A stretch of 64,000 bases of DNA, taken from NCBI RefSeq assembly GCF_036711975.1, contig NC_091975.1:14262501-14326500 (forward strand). Reading direction: 5' to 3'. Each line of letters begins with the position of its first letter. Position 1 is the first letter of the stretch. Both the position numbers and the translations under genes were made by a program. This stretch comes from Onthophagus taurus (taxonomy: Eukaryota > Arthropoda > Insecta > Coleoptera > Scarabaeidae). The notes below the pieces were generated by a model. It saw only the letters and a program-made list of their open reading frames with translations, did no database searches and was not told the origin of the DNA. Positions 28,691-38,995 of this stretch are shown one piece after another.

Positions 28691-28994
28691 TCCAACCCGG
28701 TCATGGTCCACTCCTCCGGGAGTACCCGAGAAGAGCCATCACTCGACTTGAGTACACCAAAAAAAAAAACATCATGAACTGCTAACTCGGGGGCGTCGAG
28801 TTGACACCATAAATAATACGTTAAAAAGATATGCAATTGTTTATCATTTATTAAAGACGAGTTCAATAAATTAAATGAAATTTAATTCGGTTGTTTTTCT
28901 TTTCCATTTTATATATTAGGATTAGGAATGTGATACATTTAAATTGAATAAAAAAAGTCAGTACAATAAAAATTAATTTATTTAAATTTTAACA

Positions 28995-29477
28995 CTAATT
29001 TAAATCCATTTTTAAAAATTTTAAAATTAATTTAACATTTTCAATTGCACAACTGCTTTCCGATTTATAATGATATGCGCAAGAATTTTGACTCAACGAA
29101 AGCAAAGGGCAATATATATTATCTTGTAAATTAATAATCACTGGCTTTACCGATGATAATAGGTCTCTCAATACCTTTTCTTTTTGAGATCCCTTTACAA
29201 ACACCACCTCCACTCCGCATGTATGCTGTTCCAGAATGTCTTTCAGTTGATTATAGGGCACATATCCATTCTCGTAATGCAAATGGTGTAAGTTATTCTC
29301 CTCCCAACGCACTTGTCGACATTCTCGCTTATTGAGTCTTTCATAACTTATATCAGGTTGAAATATGAAATGGGAAATCGACTCACCATCACCGATAGCC
29401 AATTCTTTAACTCGAAATCCCGAAGATAAAGTAAACCCTTGCATATCGATGACTTTAATTGGATTTCTCGATGCCAT
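28995..29477 (-). CDS. IDxQGF-family protein, 160 aa (copy B)
   Basis: First gene inside the terminal repeat, ATG at 29477, 58 bases from the repeat's inner edge. Landmarks: KVIDMQGF, KELAIGDGESISHFIFQP, VVFVKGSQKEKVLRDLL, NIYCPLL, and C-terminal CAYH...CAIENVKLIL. It is paralogous to 13264-13779 of copy A. Proteins of this type recur in insect Polintons; activity is unknown, and an RNase H-like fold is a guess from the N-terminal strand-acid pattern. Confidence 0.72.
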   Translation of the reverse strand: MASRNPIKVIDMQGFTLSSGFRVKELAIGDGESISHFIFQPDISYERLNKRECRQVRWEENNLHHLHYENGYVPYNQLKDILEQHTCGVEVVFVKGSQKEKVLRDLLSSVKPVIINLQDNIYCPLLSLSQNSCAYHYKSESSCAIENVKLILKFLKMDLN

Positions 29478-29534
29478 TATATTTAAGCGATGTAAACTGC
29501 TTAAAATAGGAGCTACAACTTCCTCAATTTCTTT

Positions 29535-29980
29535 ATGTTCACAACACTCTTACTTCAATACTGTTGAACACGATTTTCTATCTGCTATTTAAAGCATACC
29601 TCCTCCGAAGTGGGGTTTTCAATGGCCTCACGTCGTGTAACCTTCATTTCAGGTCACGTACACGGTCAATGTCATGGTCACAATTAAGGTTGACTTCAAG
29701 GTCTCCGTTGAGATCAAAGTAAAGGTCATTGTTCAGGTCAAGGTTACTGATCAAGGTCATGGTCACTAAACGTGATCTTGACCTGAGGTGAGCTCAAAGT
29801 AAAGGTCATTGTTTAGGTCAAGGTTACTGGTCAACGACCCCCTTTGCAATAGCCGATTCTGGAACCTCCTCCCAGAACCTCAGGGCAAGGTCAAGGTCAT
29901 GGTCACTCAACGTGACCTTGGCCTTGACCTTGACCTGAGGTTCTGAGAGGAGGTTCTAGAATCGGCTTTTATCTACTACT
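29535..29980. repeat. Polinton B terminal inverted repeat, capsid side (446 bp)
   Basis: It ends CTACTACT at 29980, followed by the duplication AATTCC (29981-29986). It differs from the polB-side repeat at about seven positions. It carries the same AGGTCA sites and terminal hairpin (29852-29966). Confidence 0.95.
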
Positions 29981-29981
29981 A

Positions 29982-32900
29982 ATTCCAATCCATTTTAGAG
30001 ACAACAGAGTAGTTTTAAATGCCCTCGAATCAAAACCCGTACGAATACCCGTAAATCAGCTGGACGGTATCGCTTACGTAGAAGAACGTGAGTGGTTTAT
30101 TCCAAACGTAAAGATAAGAGACTCTGTAGTAAACATCGTAAACGGAGAAGCGCTTGTTATGCTAACTAATTATACAACAGAAAAAGTAGGACTAATATTT
30201 TACGACAAAATGGAAGTTAACCATCTAGAAGACATTCAAACCCCGTACAATTTCGAAACAGACATGGAAATAAACTCAGAAATGTCTGAAGAAGAATTAA
30301 GCAACTTATTGAAAGAAAACGTAACGAAACACTTGAACACGAAAGGAATGACCTTAGAAGAAAAAGGTAGCATCCGAATTCTTTTGGAACGATATAAACA
30401 CATATTTCACGTAGAAGGACAACGATTAAGTTTTACGCATTGTATCAAACACAAATTAAATCTAAAGAATGATACTCCAATTTATGTCAAGATGTATAGA
30501 CAATCACAAGATACGAAAAAGGAAATTAAGAAGCAAATATTTGAACTATTGGACCAGGACATAATTAAAGAAAGTATATCACCCTGGAGTTGCCCTGTAA
30601 ACATCGTTACGAGAACAACAAACGGAAAAGTAAAGAAGAGAATGGTAATAGACTACAGAAGATTAAATGACCAGACGATAGAAGATAAATATCCAATACC
30701 GAATATTTCGGATATATTGGACAAACTAGGTCGATGTCATTACTTTAGTAATATAGACTTAGCATCAGGTTACCACCAGATCGAGATGGAGCCAAGTGAT
30801 ACAGAAAAAACGGCGTTCTCTACAGAACAGGGACACTATGAATTCAAAAGAATGCCATTCGGTTTGAAAAACGCTCCAGCGACATTTCAACGTGTAATGG
30901 ACAACATCTTGAAAGGACTCCTAGAAGACACCTGTTTAGTTTACTTGGATGACATAATTGTTTATTCGACATCATTGCAAGAACACATAACGAAACTTCA
31001 GAAGGTCTTCGATAGATTAGAAAAGGCGAATTTCAAAATCAAATTAGAAAAATGCGAGTTCCTCCGTAAAGAAATTAAATATTTGGGACATCTCATAACG
31101 GAAGACGGAGTGAAACCGAATCCAGAAAAAGTACATGCCATCCGTAATTATCCTTTGCCTAAAACGCCGAAAGAAATAAAGTCATTTTTAGGACTAGTAG
31201 GATACTACAGGAAATTTATTAAAGATTACGCAAATATTACGAAGCCATTCACTAAATGTTTACGAAAAGGTGCCAAAATAATATTGGACGACGATTATAA
31301 AGATGCATTCGAAACATGTAAAAATATTCTGAGTAACGAACCATTGTTACAGTATCCTGATTTCAATAAGGAATTCATAATAACAACTGATGCATCGAAC
31401 GTAGCAATCGGCGCTGTTTTGTCACAATGTAACATCGGAAACGATAAACCAGTATGTTATGCCTCAAGAACGCTAAGCGAAACAGAACAACGATACAGCA
31501 CTATAGAAAAAGAGCTTTTAAGCATAGTATGGGCCGTAAAGTATTTTAGGCCATACGTATATGGCCATCGTTTTAAAATATTTACAGATCACAGACCCTT
31601 AGTATGGCTTTGGAAATTAAAAGAACCAAATTCAAAATTAATGAGATGGAAACTAAAACTAGAAGAATACGATTTCGAAATTATTTATAAAAAGGGAAAA
31701 CTAAATTCAAACGCTGACGCTTTATCTAGAATCCAACTCGAGGAACTAAACGCAATAGAAGATGACAAAACCACAGCACCCACTATTGGTGAAGAATTAG
31801 ACCAACTCGTTAACGAACTTTTGCAAGAAGAAACAATTCCAAACATAAGCGAACTACCCAATACTTCGTTTCACGTCAATCACCCTTTATCATCCCCAAC
31901 AGGAAAAAATCTATCCATGCTCAGAGAAGAACTAAGAGGAAACAACGATCAAGAAATGTTACTTCCTGGTGAAGATGACGATACAAGACATTCTAATCGA
32001 TCCATAGAACCTGATAAAACTATCGAAATCATCGACGAACCAATCGATAAACAAAGGGTGCAGTTCCTCATTAATGTAGGAAGAGGAGAAGAAATAACAA
32101 CTTCAATGGAACTATTAGGAAGTAAAGTAAATAAAGACAACAGAAAAATAATAACTGCTCGAATTCCAAAAGACAACAACGAAAAATTGATATTGGATTT
32201 TATGAAAGAATACATGGCGTCAAATGAAAAGTATTATTTGTACTTTAGTAGCGAATCACTTTACAGAGATTTCTGCAGTGCTTACGCGAAATACTTTAAT
32301 GACAACGGTCCAACACTAATCAGATGTACGAAGCGTGTAACTGTTGTAAGCGATAAAGGCGAACAAATAGAACACGTAGAAAATCACCATGTCGGAAAAT
32401 CAAATCATAGAGGTATAGAAGAAACATTGGCATATTTAAAAAGAAGATATTGGTGGAACAACATGAGAGAAACAGTCACGAATTACATTAAGCAATGTGA
32501 AATTTGTAATCGTGCTAAATATGACAGACACCCTTCGCAACCACCCCTACAAATTACACAAACTCCAGACAGACCATTTAAAAAATTATTCATGGACACA
32601 TTTTCAATTAGTAACAGAAAATATTTAACGATCATTGATGTATTTTCAAGAATGGCACAAGCTATTCCTTTGAAGAGCGCTAATGCCACCGATGTAGCCG
32701 ACGCCTTAACCACGTATTTTCAATTTTATGGAACACCAGAAGAGATCAGTTGTGACAAAGGTACCGAATTCAACAACTCCACTATTAAACAACTATTAGA
32801 AGCACACAAAATATTAATTCATTTCGGAACCCCATTAAATCCAAATTCCCAAGGAAACATTGAACGATTTCATTCCACGTTGATTGAACACGTGCGATGT

Positions 32901-33179
32901 CTTCGTGAAACCAACAAAGATCAACCAACACACGATCTTATAAAGCTAGCCAAACCATTCAAAGTAAATGAATTAGTGTACATAAGAAACACAGGAAGAA
33001 ATAAACTTCAAAACCCCTATTTAGGTCCTTATAGAATTACGAAAGTAAATGACGACGAGACTGTCATAGTAAAAACTAAATCAGGAGAAAAACGATATCA
33101 TACAAGAACTCTAAAATATTCCATTATTACAGATACCTCGGATTCATGTTCCGTGGCCACTGGTGCGACGTTACAATAA
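29982..33179 (+). CDS. pol: Errantivirus E Pol: RT, RNase H, integrase
   Basis: Open from the insertion point; the first ATG in frame (30159) is not the real start because Pol begins at 7496 on the other strand. RT has YLDD at 30937-30951. RNase H follows (TTDASNVAIGAVLS to NADALSRI, about 31385-31730). Integrase has the HHCC domain (about 32388-32510), catalytic FMDTFS (about 32593), CDKGTEF (about 32749) and NIERFHS (about 32858). After the Glu motif the usual ~100 residues are missing and the frame jumps to the C-terminal SH3-like part (FKVNELVYIR), so integrase has an internal in-frame deletion. It overlaps env by 34 bases. Confidence 0.92.
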   Translation: MPIHFRDNRVVLNALESKPVRIPVNQLDGIAYVEEREWFIPNVKIRDSVVNIVNGEALVMLTNYTTEKVGLIFYDKMEVNHLEDIQTPYNFETDMEINSEMSEEELSNLLKENVTKHLNTKGMTLEEKGSIRILLERYKHIFHVEGQRLSFTHCIKHKLNLKNDTPIYVKMYRQSQDTKKEIKKQIFELLDQDIIKESISPWSCPVNIVTRTTNGKVKKRMVIDYRRLNDQTIEDKYPIPNISDILDKLGRCHYFSNIDLASGYHQIEMEPSDTEKTAFSTEQGHYEFKRMPFGLKNAPATFQRVMDNILKGLLEDTCLVYLDDIIVYSTSLQEHITKLQKVFDRLEKANFKIKLEKCEFLRKEIKYLGHLITEDGVKPNPEKVHAIRNYPLPKTPKEIKSFLGLVGYYRKFIKDYANITKPFTKCLRKGAKIILDDDYKDAFETCKNILSNEPLLQYPDFNKEFIITTDASNVAIGAVLSQCNIGNDKPVCYASRTLSETEQRYSTIEKELLSIVWAVKYFRPYVYGHRFKIFTDHRPLVWLWKLKEPNSKLMRWKLKLEEYDFEIIYKKGKLNSNADALSRIQLEELNAIEDDKTTAPTIGEELDQLVNELLQEETIPNISELPNTSFHVNHPLSSPTGKNLSMLREELRGNNDQEMLLPGEDDDTRHSNRSIEPDKTIEIIDEPIDKQRVQFLINVGRGEEITTSMELLGSKVNKDNRKIITARIPKDNNEKLILDFMKEYMASNEKYYLYFSSESLYRDFCSAYAKYFNDNGPTLIRCTKRVTVVSDKGEQIEHVENHHVGKSNHRGIEETLAYLKRRYWWNNMRETVTNYIKQCEICNRAKYDRHPSQPPLQITQTPDRPFKKLFMDTFSISNRKYLTIIDVFSRMAQAIPLKSANATDVADALTTYFQFYGTPEEISCDKGTEFNNSTIKQLLEAHKILIHFGTPLNPNSQGNIERFHSTLIEHVRCLRETNKDQPTHDLIKLAKPFKVNELVYIRNTGRNKLQNPYLGPYRITKVNDDETVIVKTKSGEKRYHTRTLKYSIITDTSDSCSVATGATLQ

Positions 33180-34849
33180 CTAACATAGAAGATAACACAG
33201 GACTCCTACCAGTATTACTGGGCAGAGCTCAAAACGCTCATAGTTATTGGAGCCTAACAACCGTCTACGATCTAGCGCAATTATTGCACGAAGTAGAGAC
33301 AACCAAACGACATTATCAAGATTGTTTAAAAATGATCAACCAAACGGAATCATCCTATGAAAGAGAAATGTACAATTTTATATCGATAGTGAAAACAGGA
33401 ATGGAACAAATGACAAGACAGGTCGAGGATATATTCCCGAAGAATCATTTAAAATCAAAAAGAGGAGCAATTAACATTGCGGGAAGTATAATAAAGGCCA
33501 TTACAGGAAACCTAGACGAAGAAGATGCCCTTCGTTACGATCAAGCGATAGAGGAACTCCAATCGTCTCAGAAGAAAATTAAAACCATCGTCGATAAACA
33601 AATTACTTTATCGACCAAAGCCTTGACAAAATTTGACGACTCGATAAAGATTCTTAAATCGAATCAAGTGGTCCTTACACCTAGAATACTACAAATGGGA
33701 GCCGCAATGAAAAACGCATCTTATTTCGCTTTGGAATCTCGAAAATTTATGTCAATGTATGCTATCATTAATCAATTAATATTCATGATCGACAGACTTA
33801 ATAGCATCTTATCTACCGTAACAAATTCCATAGTATTCGCAAAAGCAGGAATATTTCATCCATCTATTCTCGACAAAAATACATTACATCATGAACTGGT
33901 ACATATTGAAGAACAACTTACAGATGACAAATTACCAATAAATCCCGACGAAGAAGGCATGTACTACATAGAACAAATAATTACACTTAAAGCATTTATG
34001 AAAGATTCTAAAATATTTTATGTTCTTATGATTCCTATTGTTGAAAAGTTATCCTATTCCCTATATGAACTATTTCCACTTCCAAAAAGATACAATTTGT
34101 CTACCTTCGCCTCGATAACTCCCAAAACTCCTTATTTAGCAATCAATAATGAAAAGTTTATAGCTACTCACACTGCATGCAGAGAAGTTTTACCGTCAGA
34201 ATTTATATGTCACGAAACCAGTCATCAAATCAGTCTTGAAGAAACTCCATGCGAAGTACGATTAATTCTGATTATGGGACAATATGAAAAATGTGAAACA
34301 AAAATGGACGAAGTATTAACCCCGAGAATTACAAGAATAACAGACGATCGATGGCTTATCACAACATCTACACCTCAAAAGGTAAAAAAGAATTGTAGGA
34401 AGATAGAAGAATTCGAAATATTGAATGGTACCTACATCATCAAGATAACACCTGGATGTTCTCTACAAATTGGCGCTGCTACCCTGAAAGCATATCGATC
34501 CCGACTAGTTGCCGAAGGAATAATCAAGATTCCGCATCTGAAAATATCCGACATACCCGAACAAAAACTACCTTGGAATGAAGAAATAGAAAAACTAAAA
34601 GAAGTCCAAGATGGTAAAGTTCAAGACGTTATTGGTGAATTGGAGAAACTGTCAGAAGACGTGAGAAGAATTGAAGAACCATATCTACACGAGAGGCCAA
34701 TCACAATATGGACCATTATACTATATTGCCTAATCATACTTCTAATTGCAGGGTTGATAAGTAAGAAAATGTACAGAAAAAAAAAAATTAATCCACCGAA
34801 AGAAGAAAGACCCAAACAGAATCTAGGGAAACAAACATGGTCATTTTGA
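33146..34849 (+). CDS. env: Errantivirus E envelope (baculovirus F-like)
   Basis: 567 aa. It resembles the fusion glycoprotein of gypsy-group errantiviruses, related to baculovirus F. There is a basic cleavage site KSKR at about 33449-33462, followed by GAINIAGSIIKAITG as a candidate fusion peptide. A long coiled-coil region follows, then cysteine-bearing ectodomain, a transmembrane segment (TIWTIILYCLIILLIAGLI, about 34706-34762) and a short basic tail. No clear signal peptide follows the ATG at 33146; gypsy env is made from a spliced mRNA, and the true start may lie on an upstream exon. The frame is intact. Confidence 0.88.
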   Translation: MFRGHWCDVTITNIEDNTGLLPVLLGRAQNAHSYWSLTTVYDLAQLLHEVETTKRHYQDCLKMINQTESSYEREMYNFISIVKTGMEQMTRQVEDIFPKNHLKSKRGAINIAGSIIKAITGNLDEEDALRYDQAIEELQSSQKKIKTIVDKQITLSTKALTKFDDSIKILKSNQVVLTPRILQMGAAMKNASYFALESRKFMSMYAIINQLIFMIDRLNSILSTVTNSIVFAKAGIFHPSILDKNTLHHELVHIEEQLTDDKLPINPDEEGMYYIEQIITLKAFMKDSKIFYVLMIPIVEKLSYSLYELFPLPKRYNLSTFASITPKTPYLAINNEKFIATHTACREVLPSEFICHETSHQISLEETPCEVRLILIMGQYEKCETKMDEVLTPRITRITDDRWLITTSTPQKVKKNCRKIEEFEILNGTYIIKITPGCSLQIGAATLKAYRSRLVAEGIIKIPHLKISDIPEQKLPWNEEIEKLKEVQDGKVQDVIGELEKLSEDVRRIEEPYLHERPITIWTIILYCLIILLIAGLISKKMYRKKKINPPKEERPKQNLGKQTWSF

Positions 34850-34877
34850 GAAAATTCCAGGTTATGTTTCCCTCTTT

Positions 34878-34886
34878 GGCGGGAGG
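34878..34886 (+). promoter_or_regulatory. Polypurine tract of errantivirus E
   Basis: GGCGGGAGG lies directly before the 3' LTR, the expected plus-strand primer position. Confidence 0.7.
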
Positions 34887-35140
34887 AGTTATAGGTGCCC
34901 TCCAAGAGTAAATGCTAAATAAGCATTTCCAAAAAGTATATAATCCCGAGCGTAATTACGAAACAGAGACTAAGCTATCATCGCGACGTCGCCGCACTTC
35001 GTAAAATTCGAAACTTAGATTTAATATAAACAAGTTAATTTACAATTATAAAATAAATAGCAAACTTAAACTTTTGTAACTTAGTTTTTAATAAAATAAA
35101 CTTTAAAAAAAAACAAAATTCTGATCTTAGAATTTTAACT
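34887..35140 (+). repeat. Errantivirus E 3' LTR (254 bp)
   Basis: AGTTATAGG...TTTTAACT, the same length as the 5' LTR, with about two differences (near the TATA box and in a poly-A run). Followed by CGCG. Confidence 0.96.
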
Positions 35141-35884
35141 CGCGTTTATAACACTATCATAATATGCTTTGTAATTCACAGTTCTCAATCATTTCAGTCG
35201 AGTTGCTACTAAATCTGCTACGTTCCAAAGCTCATGCAACGATTCATATGCAATATATACATATTCTCCACCCCTCTCCAACTTTAAAATCTTGCGAACG
35301 TTTTCCATCCAATCGCACGATATACTGACACCACACAACACTATCTGCGACGGAGACTGATTAGCAAAACTGTTTGTGATTGTTGACTTATACATAATAA
35401 TGTTGTGCCAATCGTTTTCCGTTAATGTTAAACATTGACCTTTTCCCATTAACCTTACCACTGGTTCAAAATGTAAGTCGGCACTTAATCCTATTGCCAC
35501 ACATTTCGTGCGGCTCTTATTTAGTGCATACACTGTTTCCGAAAATAGAGGACCTCTACTTGCTCTTACTGTACTGTCCGACATGTTGGTTAAGCTCTCC
35601 ATGTTATCTATTCTCGAAACTACTTCATTATTACCGTTAACATTTTGCGTCATAATAAAAGGGCTTAAGTCTGCAAACGAATCTTTTCCATCAGCGACCG
35701 CTTGCATATTGTTACCACACTCTATAACTGTATTAAACTTTTCTTGTTTTAACACCTCTTCAGATGCCACGGGTGTCAACGAGGGTTTTATCAGCTTCGG
35801 ACTTATGCTCGCTTTTTTGGACACCGCCTGTTGAACCTCGAGACTTCTCTTCGGTGCTTTTGTATATTGTTGTCTGGAACCCAC
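35141..35884 (-). pseudogene. Gene Y of Polinton A, 5' part, cut by errantivirus
   Basis: The ATG at 35884 opens 231 codons to TGA at 35189. This stop is at a codon that reads TTA in copy B, while the codon that is a stop in B is TGG here. Homology continues past the stop to the errantivirus insertion at 35145. The rest of the gene is at 9240-9396. Confidence 0.88.
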
Positions 35885-36033
35885 TAAGTATATATAACAT
35901 TAATACTTCTGCTGTAAGACAAGTGTTTATGGACTTACTTGTTCTGCGTTGTTATGTCACCACTACGTCGGATGATTTCAATGAAACTAATCTTTTATGA
36001 ACCTCACTTGCTATTTATGCACATCATTTTAGG

Positions 36034-36174
36034 TGGGGACGTCACGGTCACAATTAAGGTTGACTTCAAGTTCTCCGTTGAGGTCAAAGTAAAGGTCATT
36101 GTTCAGGTCAAGGTTACTGATCAATGTCATGGTCACTCAACGTGATCTTGACCTGAGGTGAGCTCAAAGTAAAT
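36034..36174. repeat. Internal partial copy of the terminal repeat (A)
   Basis: Same as 28546-28690 in copy B. 36175-36480 has no gene. Confidence 0.88.
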
Positions 36175-36480
36175 CCAACCCGGTCATGCTCCACTCCGCC
36201 GGGAGCACCCGAGAAGAGCCATCACTCGACTTGAGTACACCAAAAAGACATCATGAACTGCTAACTCGGGGGCGTCGAGTTGACACCATAAATAATACGT
36301 TAAAAAGATATGCAATTGTTTATCATTTATTAAAGACGAGTTCAATAAATTAAATGAAATTTAATTCGGATGTTTTTCTTTTCCATTTTATATATTAGGA
36401 TTAGGAATGTGATACATTTAAATTGAATAAAAAAAGTCAGTACAATAAAAATTAATTTATTTAAATTTTAAATTTTAACA

Positions 36481-36963
36481 CTAATTCAAATCCATTTTTA
36501 AAAATTTCAAAATTAATTTAACATTTTCAATTGCACAACTGCTTTCCGATTTATAATGATATGCGCAAGAATTTTGACTCAACGAAAGCAAAGGGCAATA
36601 TATATTATCTTGTAAATTAATAATCACTGGCTTTACCGATGATAATAGGTCTCTCAATACCTTTTCTTTTTGAGATCCCTTTACAAACACCACCTCCACT
36701 CCGCATGTATGCTGTTCCAGAATGTCTTTCAGTTGATTATAGGACACATATCCATTCTCGTAATGCAAATGGTGTAAGTTATTCTCCTCCCAACCCACTT
36801 GCCGACATTCTCGCTTATTGAGTCTTTCATAACTTATATCAGGTTGAAATATGAAATGGGAAATCGACTCACCATCACCGATAGCCAATTCTTTAACTCG
36901 AAATCCCGAAGATAAAGTAAACCCTTGCATATCGATGACTTTAATTGGATTTCTCGATGCCAT
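36481..36963 (-). CDS. IDxQGF-family protein, 160 aa (copy A)
   Basis: ATG at 36963. It differs from the copy at 28995-29477 at two residues or so (V for R, S for P). Open and apparently intact; the same landmarks (KVIDMQGF, CAYH...CAIENV). Confidence 0.72.
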   Translation of the reverse strand: MASRNPIKVIDMQGFTLSSGFRVKELAIGDGESISHFIFQPDISYERLNKRECRQVGWEENNLHHLHYENGYVSYNQLKDILEQHTCGVEVVFVKGSQKEKVLRDLLSSVKPVIINLQDNIYCPLLSLSQNSCAYHYKSESSCAIENVKLILKFLKMDLN

Positions 36964-37020
36964 TATATTTAAGCGATGTAAACTGCTTAAAATAGGAGCT
37001 ACAACTTCCTCAATTTCTTT

Positions 37021-37466
37021 ATGTTCACAACACTCTTACTTCAATACTGTTGAACACGATTTTCTATCTGCTATTTAAAGCATACCTCCTCCGAAGTGGG
37101 GTTTTCAATGGACTCACGTCGTGTAACCTTCATTTCAGGTCACGTACACGGTCAATGTCATGGTCACAATTAAGGTTGACTTCAAGGTCTCCGTTGAGAT
37201 CAAAGTAAAGGTCATTGTTCAGGTCAAGGTTACTGATCAAGGTCATGGTCACTAAACGTGATCTTGACCTGAGGTGAGCTCAAAGTAAAGGTCATTGTTT
37301 AGGTCAAGGTTACTGGTCAACGACTCCCTTTGCAATAGCCGATTCTGGAACCTCCTCCCAGAACCTCAGGGCAAGGTCAAGGTCATGGTCACTCAACGTG
37401 ACCTTGGCCTTGACCTTGACCTGAGGTTCTGAGAGGAGGTTCTAGAATCGGCTTTTATCTACTACT
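37021..37466. repeat. Polinton A terminal inverted repeat (446 bp)
   Basis: Ends CTACTACT at 37466, then satellite sequence. The next six bases, TACGGC, would be its target duplication; the partner is outside the window. Two or so differences from the repeat at 29535-29980. Confidence 0.93.
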
Positions 37467-38890
37467 TACGGCGTTCTGAGCCATGTTTGAACTTTCTATC
37501 ACTTTTGGTTCCGATAATTCTGCAGACCATATTTGTGATATTTAGGTGGCAAATGTCACATTGGAGCATGTTGGAGTTAAAAAACAAAATGTGCCCAAAA
37601 CGTGATATTATGACGTTATACGCCGTTTTGAGCCCTGTTAGAAATTTCTATCACTTTTGGTTTCGGTAATTCTGTCGACCATATATGTGATATTCAGGTG
37701 GCAAATGTCACATTGGAGCATGTTGGATTTAAAAAACAAAATTTGCTCAAAACGTGATATTATGACGTTACACGCCGTTTTGAGCCATGTTTGAACTTTC
37801 TATCACTTTTGGTTCCGGTAATTCTGTCGACCATATATGTGATATTCAGGTGGCAAATGTCACATTGGAGCATGTTGGAGTTAAAAAACAAAATTTGCCC
37901 AAAACGTGATATTATGATGTTTTAGGCCGTTTTGAGCCATGTTTGAACTTTCTATCACTTTTGGTTCCGGTAATTCTGTCGACCATACATGTGATATTCA
38001 GGTGACAAATGTCACATTGGAGCATGTTGGAGTTAAAAAACAAAATGTGCCCAAAACGTGATATTATGACGTTATACGCCGTTTTGAGCCATGTTTGAAC
38101 TTTCTATCACTTTTGGTTCCGGTAATTCTGTGGACCATATATGTGATATTCAGGGGCCAAATGTCCTATTGGAGCATGTTGGAGATAAAAAACAAAATGT
38201 GCCCAAAACGTGATATTATGACGTTATACGCCGTTTTGAGCCATGTTTGAACTTTCTATCACTTTTGCTTCCGGTAATTCTGGCGACCATATATGTGATA
38301 TTCAGATGCTAAATGTTATATTGGAGCATGTTGGAGATAAAAAACAAAATGTGCCCAATACGTGATATTATGACGTTATACGCCGTTTTGAGCCATGCTT
38401 GAACTTTCTATCACTTTTGGTTCCGGTAATTCTGTCGACCATATATGTGATATTCAGGTGGCAAATGTCACATTGGAGCATGTTGGAGTTAATAAACAAA
38501 ATGTGGCCAAACCGTGATATTATGACGTTATACGCCGTTTTGAGCCATGTTTGAACTTTCTATCACTTTTGGTTCCGGTAATTCTGTGGACTATATATGT
38601 GATATTCAGGGGCCAAATGTCCTATTGGAGCATGTTGGAGATAAAAAACAAAATGTGCCCAAAACGTGATATTATGACGTTTTACGCCGTTCTGAGCCAT
38701 GTTTGAACTTTCTATCACTTTTGGTTCCGATAATTCTGTTGACCATATTTGTGATACTTAGGCGCCAAATGTCATATTGGAGCATGTTGGAGATAAAAAA
38801 CAAAATGTGCCCAAAACGTGATATTATGACGTTATACGCCGTTCTGAGCCATGTTTGAACTTTCTATCACTTTTGGTTCCGATAATTCTA
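37467..38890. repeat. Satellite array, ~152-bp monomer, about 9 copies
   Basis: Monomers run from TACGCCGTTTTGAGCCATG through TTTCTATCACTTTTGG and CATTGGAGCATGTTGGAG to ACGTGATATTATGACGTTA. Starts of the last motif at 37611, 37763, 37915 and 38067 give a period of 152. Polinton A is inserted in or at the edge of this array. Confidence 0.96.
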
Positions 38891-38958
38891 TCAACAAGTA
38901 AATTCGACTATTCGGGGTGTACGGTCCAGGTTTTAATTAAAGAAACAACTTTTTAAAA

Positions 38959-38995
38959 AGCTAATATTTCGGTTATTTATTGTAACCTTCCTCAG
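38959..38995 (-). ncRNA. Hammerhead-ribozyme-like motif (Penelope 1)
   Basis: On the minus strand CTGAGGA is followed by a perfect stem GGTTA/TAACC and then GAAA, the order of hammerhead core elements. Penelope-like elements are known to carry minimal hammerheads here. Stem III and the cleavage site are unclear. Confidence 0.45.

Larger units (their letters stand above)
29981..35140 (+). mobile_element. Errantivirus E, 3' half (RT-RNase H-integrase-env-LTR)
   Basis: Starts with the duplication AATTCC and continues the Pol frame left at 7081. It ends with the 3' LTR and target duplication CGCG at 35141-35144. It lies in direct contact with Polinton B on the left and Polinton A on the right. 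Confidence 0.95.

Noticed and set aside
37467-38890. CRISPR array
   Set aside because: Repeats are whole 152-bp monomers without unique spacers, in a eukaryotic genome.
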